NCBI GenBank assembly: GCA_020636045.1
Contig: JACJYP010000013.1
Span: 1-64,000, forward strand
Direction of reading: 5' to 3'
DNA length: 64,000 nucleotides
Origin: Lewinellaceae bacterium
GTDB taxonomy: Bacteria > Bacteroidota > Bacteroidia > Chitinophagales > Saprospiraceae
Below the pieces are notes generated by a model. The model was given only the letters and a program-made list of their open reading frames with translations. It was not told the DNA's origin and did not search any database. This document shows, one piece after another, positions 61,764 through 64,000 of this stretch. Both the position numbers and the translations under genes were made by a program. Position 1 is the first letter of the stretch. Every line of letters begins with the position of its first letter.

Positions 61764-61908
61764 TTTTTTAACGGTTTCTTATACAGTTCGGCGAAAATAG
61801 CGCCCTTCCGGTTAAAAAACATTTAAAGCGGGAATTCTGCGGAAATAGCCATACCGGGCGCCCGTTTTTATGTCATCATTCATGCAAACGATCAATCGAC
61901 TGACAGAT

Positions 61909-62448
61909 ATGAAAAATGCCCGCTTTCTTTTCATCCCCGCACTTGCCCTGCTGAGCCACCTCGCCTTCGGCCAATCCTATAAAACGGCTGCCGGTATCCG
62001 CCTCGACAACGGCATCAATTTTACCTTGCAGCAGCACATCGCCAATGACTGGACGGTGGAGGGCATCCTGCATACGCCGCTGCGTTCCGAGGACATCGGC
62101 CTGACGGTACTGGCGGAAAAGCACCGCAAGATCCTGTTCCGCGGTGTCAATCTGTACGGTGGCGCCGGCGCACACTATTACTGGAAAAGCACCGCCAACC
62201 GCGTTGAAAACGGGGATGAGGTCAATAATGTATTCGGACTGTCGGCCATCGGCGGACTGGAAGTAAGCCTTGGCCGCCTCAACTTTTCATTCGACTGGAA
62301 ACCCGAATTGCACCTCTCCGGCGATCAGGTACACCCTTTTGAATGGACCGGCGCTTCGGTATCCATGCGTTATATCATCGCCAAACGCGAGCGCAAAAAG
62401 ATCAAGGACTGGGGCGTATGGGATGCTTTCGGCAAGAAGAAAAATTGA
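61909..62448 (+). CDS. Small outer-membrane beta-barrel protein
   Basis: A 179-residue protein with a signal peptide (MKNARFLFIPALALLSHLAFGQ) and about eight alternating strands (YKTAAGIRLDNGINFTLQQH; GVNLYGGAGAHYYWKS; LSAIGGLEVSLGRLNFSFDW), like the small eight-stranded OmpA/OmpX-type barrels. The last strand VSMRYIIAKRE is followed by a charged tail ending GKKKN. Its stop codon is followed at once by a tandem heptamer array. Function unknown. Confidence 0.75.
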   Translation: MKNARFLFIPALALLSHLAFGQSYKTAAGIRLDNGINFTLQQHIANDWTVEGILHTPLRSEDIGLTVLAEKHRKILFRGVNLYGGAGAHYYWKSTANRVENGDEVNNVFGLSAIGGLEVSLGRLNFSFDWKPELHLSGDQVHPFEWTGASVSMRYIIAKRERKKIKDWGVWDAFGKKKN

Positions 62449-62450
62449 TG

Positions 62451-62520
<70 letters not shown>

Positions 62521-62573
62521 AAATTTAAGATAATCAATATTGTGGGGCTTCCCGCCGGCCCGTTTTTCAATTA

Positions 62574-62623
62574 AAAAAGGGAGAAAAGCCATCAAAACAC
62601 GCTTTTTCTCCCTTTTTCTTTTT
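62574..62623. terminator. Intrinsic terminator after barrel gene
   Basis: AAAAAGGGAGAAAAGC pairs with GCTTTTTCTCCCTTTTT with one bulged base, followed by CTTTTT. Confidence 0.8.
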
Positions 62624-62673
62624 AGAACGTGTTCGGGATTTTTTGCAGGAGACAGAAATCCCGAACACGTTCT
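62624..62673. repeat. 18-bp inverted repeat at xseB 3' end
   Basis: AGAACGTGTTCGGGATTT (62624-62641) and its exact complement (62656-62673). The right arm shares one base with the xseB stop codon. The end sequence AGAACGTGTTC resembles that of the element at 62895. Confidence 0.85.
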
Positions 62674-62876
62674 TAATCCGACAGGTCCGTCAATTTTCCG
62701 ATCTCTTCCTCCGTCATACGAAGGCGTTCCCTGCAAAAACGGATGAGTTCCGTCGCGCGCGCGATCTTTTCGGTCAGGGTATCGATACCGGCCGCTTCTT
62801 CCTGCAACTCACGCACGATCTGTTGCAGTTCGGCAAACGCCGATTCGTAGGTAGGCAAGTCCTGTTGCTTTTTCAT
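62673..62876 (-). CDS. xseB: Exodeoxyribonuclease VII small subunit
   Basis: A 67-residue protein, the normal XseB length. It forms the helical accessory subunit that wraps the large subunit XseA in the nuclease degrading single-stranded DNA. Family text is visible: PTYESAFAELQQIVRELQ, then GIDTLTEKIARATELIRFC and ERLRMTEEEIGKL. xseA is not adjacent in the window. The gene lies between two palindromic elements with related ends. Confidence 0.92.
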   Translation of the reverse strand: MKKQQDLPTYESAFAELQQIVRELQEEAAGIDTLTEKIARATELIRFCRERLRMTEEEIGKLTDLSD

Positions 62877-62894
62877 AGTCGGTCGGGGTATTTT

Positions 62895-63056
62895 AGAGCG
62901 TGTTTAAATTTTCATCACTGGGCTACAAGCGGCAAATTTTACTTCATACAGCGTTAGATTTTTCGCCATAGCTTCCGGCTATGGCTGCAAAACCTGCCTC
63001 GTCTGAAACAAAATTATGCTCGCTTTCGCCTCAGCATGAAAATTTAAACACGCTCT
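62895..63056. mobile_element. MITE-like element with 21-bp terminal inverted repeats
   Basis: AGAGCGTGTTTAAATTTTCA plus T (62895-62915) is exactly complementary to 63036-63056. The 120-bp interior includes a GCCATAGC-TTCCG-GCTATGGC hairpin and no gene. Size and structure fit a non-autonomous transposable element. Its right end reaches into the stop codon of the SET gene. Confidence 0.75.
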
Positions 63057-63442
63057 CATTTTTCAAACCACACCTTTGCACGGTTGTCGGCATCTCCGTT
63101 ATAATTGATGAAGATCTCTTCGCCGGCCGCGATGTCCTTGATGCAATAAAAATCGATGGTCTGCGCTTCGAAATCCATGCCGTACTCCGCGTTGGGTTCG
63201 TATGAATGGTTGTAAAGCGACCCGTATCCCAGGCAAAAGGCAAACCAGGCGCCTTCTTCGCCCCAATCGAAATAATAATCGTCCAGCACGGTTTTGCGCA
63301 CATGTTCCAGTTGCGCGACGGGAAACAGCAGGATCGGACACACCTCGATCACTTCACCTTCCTCAATGTCGCGGGCAGCAAAAACGCCCTGGCCATGCAC
63401 TTCCGAGGCTGCTACAAAAATAGGTCCCTGTTGTAAACTCAT
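63056..63442 (-). CDS. SET-domain protein (lysine methyltransferase-like)
   Basis: A 128-residue compact SET domain: VHGQGVFAARDIEEGEVIE at the N-terminus, YGSLYNHSYEPNAEYG (the NHS motif of the pseudoknot) and AGEEIFINYNGD with the C-terminal Tyr. These are the SAM- and lysine-binding elements of SET methyltransferases. Bacterial stand-alone members of this length are known but their substrates mostly are not. Its stop codon overlaps the end of a MITE-like element by one base, so the native C-terminus may have been altered. Confidence 0.88.
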   Translation of the reverse strand: MSLQQGPIFVAASEVHGQGVFAARDIEEGEVIEVCPILLFPVAQLEHVRKTVLDDYYFDWGEEGAWFAFCLGYGSLYNHSYEPNAEYGMDFEAQTIDFYCIKDIAAGEEIFINYNGDADNRAKVWFEK

Positions 63443-63480
63443 ATCCGCCGATGGCTATGGTGTGTTGAATGAGATACGCG

Positions 63481-64000
63481 TTACCAGTCGCCGCCGGCGC
63501 CGCCACCGCCAAACGAGCCGCCGCCGAAGGAACCGCCACCACCGCCAAAGCCGCCGCCCCAGCCGCCGCTGTTTCCGCCGCCGCCCGTCCACCAGCCGCC
63601 GGGCGGGCCGCCGCGTCTGCGAAACCGCCGCCCGCCGTCTTCAGAATACCAGGTGCCGTCCGTTTTGGCGGCGCGCGCGATCAGGATGATGGCCACGATC
63701 ACCGCAATGAAGATCAGCAGCAACACCCAGGCCGGAAACTCCTTCCCTTCTTCGCCTTCATTCCTGAACTCGCCCGACAACGCGCTGATGATATCATCGA
63801 TGCCGGCTTCGATGCCTTCGGCGTATTGTTCCCGCTTGAAATAGGGGATCATTGTATTGCGGATGATACGCCCCGCCGTGATGTCGGGCAGCGCTCCTTC
63901 CACACCGTATCCGGTTGCGATAAAAGCGCCGCGGCCGGGCGGTTCGGTCTTCACCAGCAGCACCACGCCGTTGTTTTTGCTCTTTCTTCCGATGCCCCAG
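63481..64000 (-). CDS. TPM-domain (TLP18.3/Psb32/MOLO-1) membrane protein, 5' end outside window
   Basis: A partial protein with its N-terminus cut by the window edge; the readable frame begins WGIGRKSKNNG, a TPM-domain hallmark, followed by GVVLLVKTEPP and ATGYGVEGALPD. A membrane helix (WVLLLIFIAVIVAIILIARA) and a long Gly/Ser/Phe-rich tail (GGGFGGGGGSFGGGSFGGGG) close the protein, the common YgcG/TPM layout. TPM domains have phosphatase-like or protein-quality roles in some systems; here the role is unknown. It lies about 40 bp upstream of the SET gene on the same strand. Confidence 0.88.
   Translation of the reverse strand, partial: WGIGRKSKNNGVVLLVKTEPPGRGAFIATGYGVEGALPDITAGRIIRNTMIPYFKREQYAEGIEAGIDDIISALSGEFRNEGEEGKEFPAWVLLLIFIAVIVAIILIARAAKTDGTWYSEDGGRRFRRRGGPPGGWWTGGGGNSGGWGGGFGGGGGSFGGGSFGGGGAGGDW

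Overview
This window looks like a chromosomal piece of a fairly GC-rich Bacteroidota, most likely of the Saprospiria/Chitinophagia side (Saprospiraceae- or Lewinellaceae-like). Several things point there. Secreted proteins end in type IX secretion (T9SS) sorting domains. A large SprB-repeat/HYR adhesin is present. Promoters fit TTG-N19-TAnnTTTG and ribosome-binding sites are not obvious. DUF4294, DUF5777 and effector-associated domain (EAD11) families occur. The taxonomic call is inference from gene content, not from a marker gene.

Layout. 1-6.7 kb: RIC-type iron-sulfur repair protein, two membrane proteins, a His-rich repeat lipoprotein and a large FAD/Fe-S oxidoreductase. 6.7-15.3 kb: TonB receptor, coiled-coil membrane protein, glycosyltransferase, flippase, and an OmpR-type response regulator with its histidine kinase. 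15.3-20.7 kb: a probable terminated small RNA, a MITE-like palindrome and a 1610-residue adhesin. 21-26.2 kb: ECF sigma factor with an overlapping membrane-anchored barrel partner, then an operon of two cytochrome-c-like lipoproteins, a DUF5777 barrel and YceI. 26.3-33.5 kb: a LytR_C-like membrane protein, a membrane-tethered winged-helix regulator, a BNR propeller, tRNA-Val, flavin reductase, TlpA-like thioredoxin, GrpE and DnaJ. 33.6-38.2 kb: tRNA-Leu(GAG) followed by an AT-richer insert with two overlapping P-loop ATPase genes. The second is frameshifted at the start of a near-identical 96-bp repeat array. A decayed copy of the tRNA 3' end plus terminator lies on the far side. 38.2-43.3 kb: a truncated paralogue, a secreted TPR protein, an EAD11-transmembrane protein, a 42-bp minisatellite and large palindromes, and a DUF4294 protein. 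43.5-54.9 kb: zincin-like T9SS protein, WecA/MraY-type transferase, solitary DppC-type permease, cytochrome/copper-monooxygenase-like T9SS protein, lipoprotein, UbiA-like protein and a PD40/peptidase/barrel protein. 54.9-64 kb: GlgB, Crp/Fnr regulator, SlyD-type FKBP, ATP-grasp protein, MATE transporter, O-methyltransferase, small barrel, XseB, SET protein and a TPM-domain protein cut by the window end.

The two most unusual signals are these. (1) A family of promoter-like sites around the two-component genes consists of TTAAT boxes at exact 11-bp spacing at a nearly fixed distance from a TTTG -7 element. At least three are followed by short transcripts or leaders ending in hairpins. This suggests an OmpR-family regulon of small RNAs or attenuated leaders. 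(2) A tRNA-Leu-bounded ATPase/TPR island sits next to an EAD11 conflict-type locus. Neither is proven from sequence alone. Repeated palindromic elements of at least four kinds are scattered through the intergenic regions.
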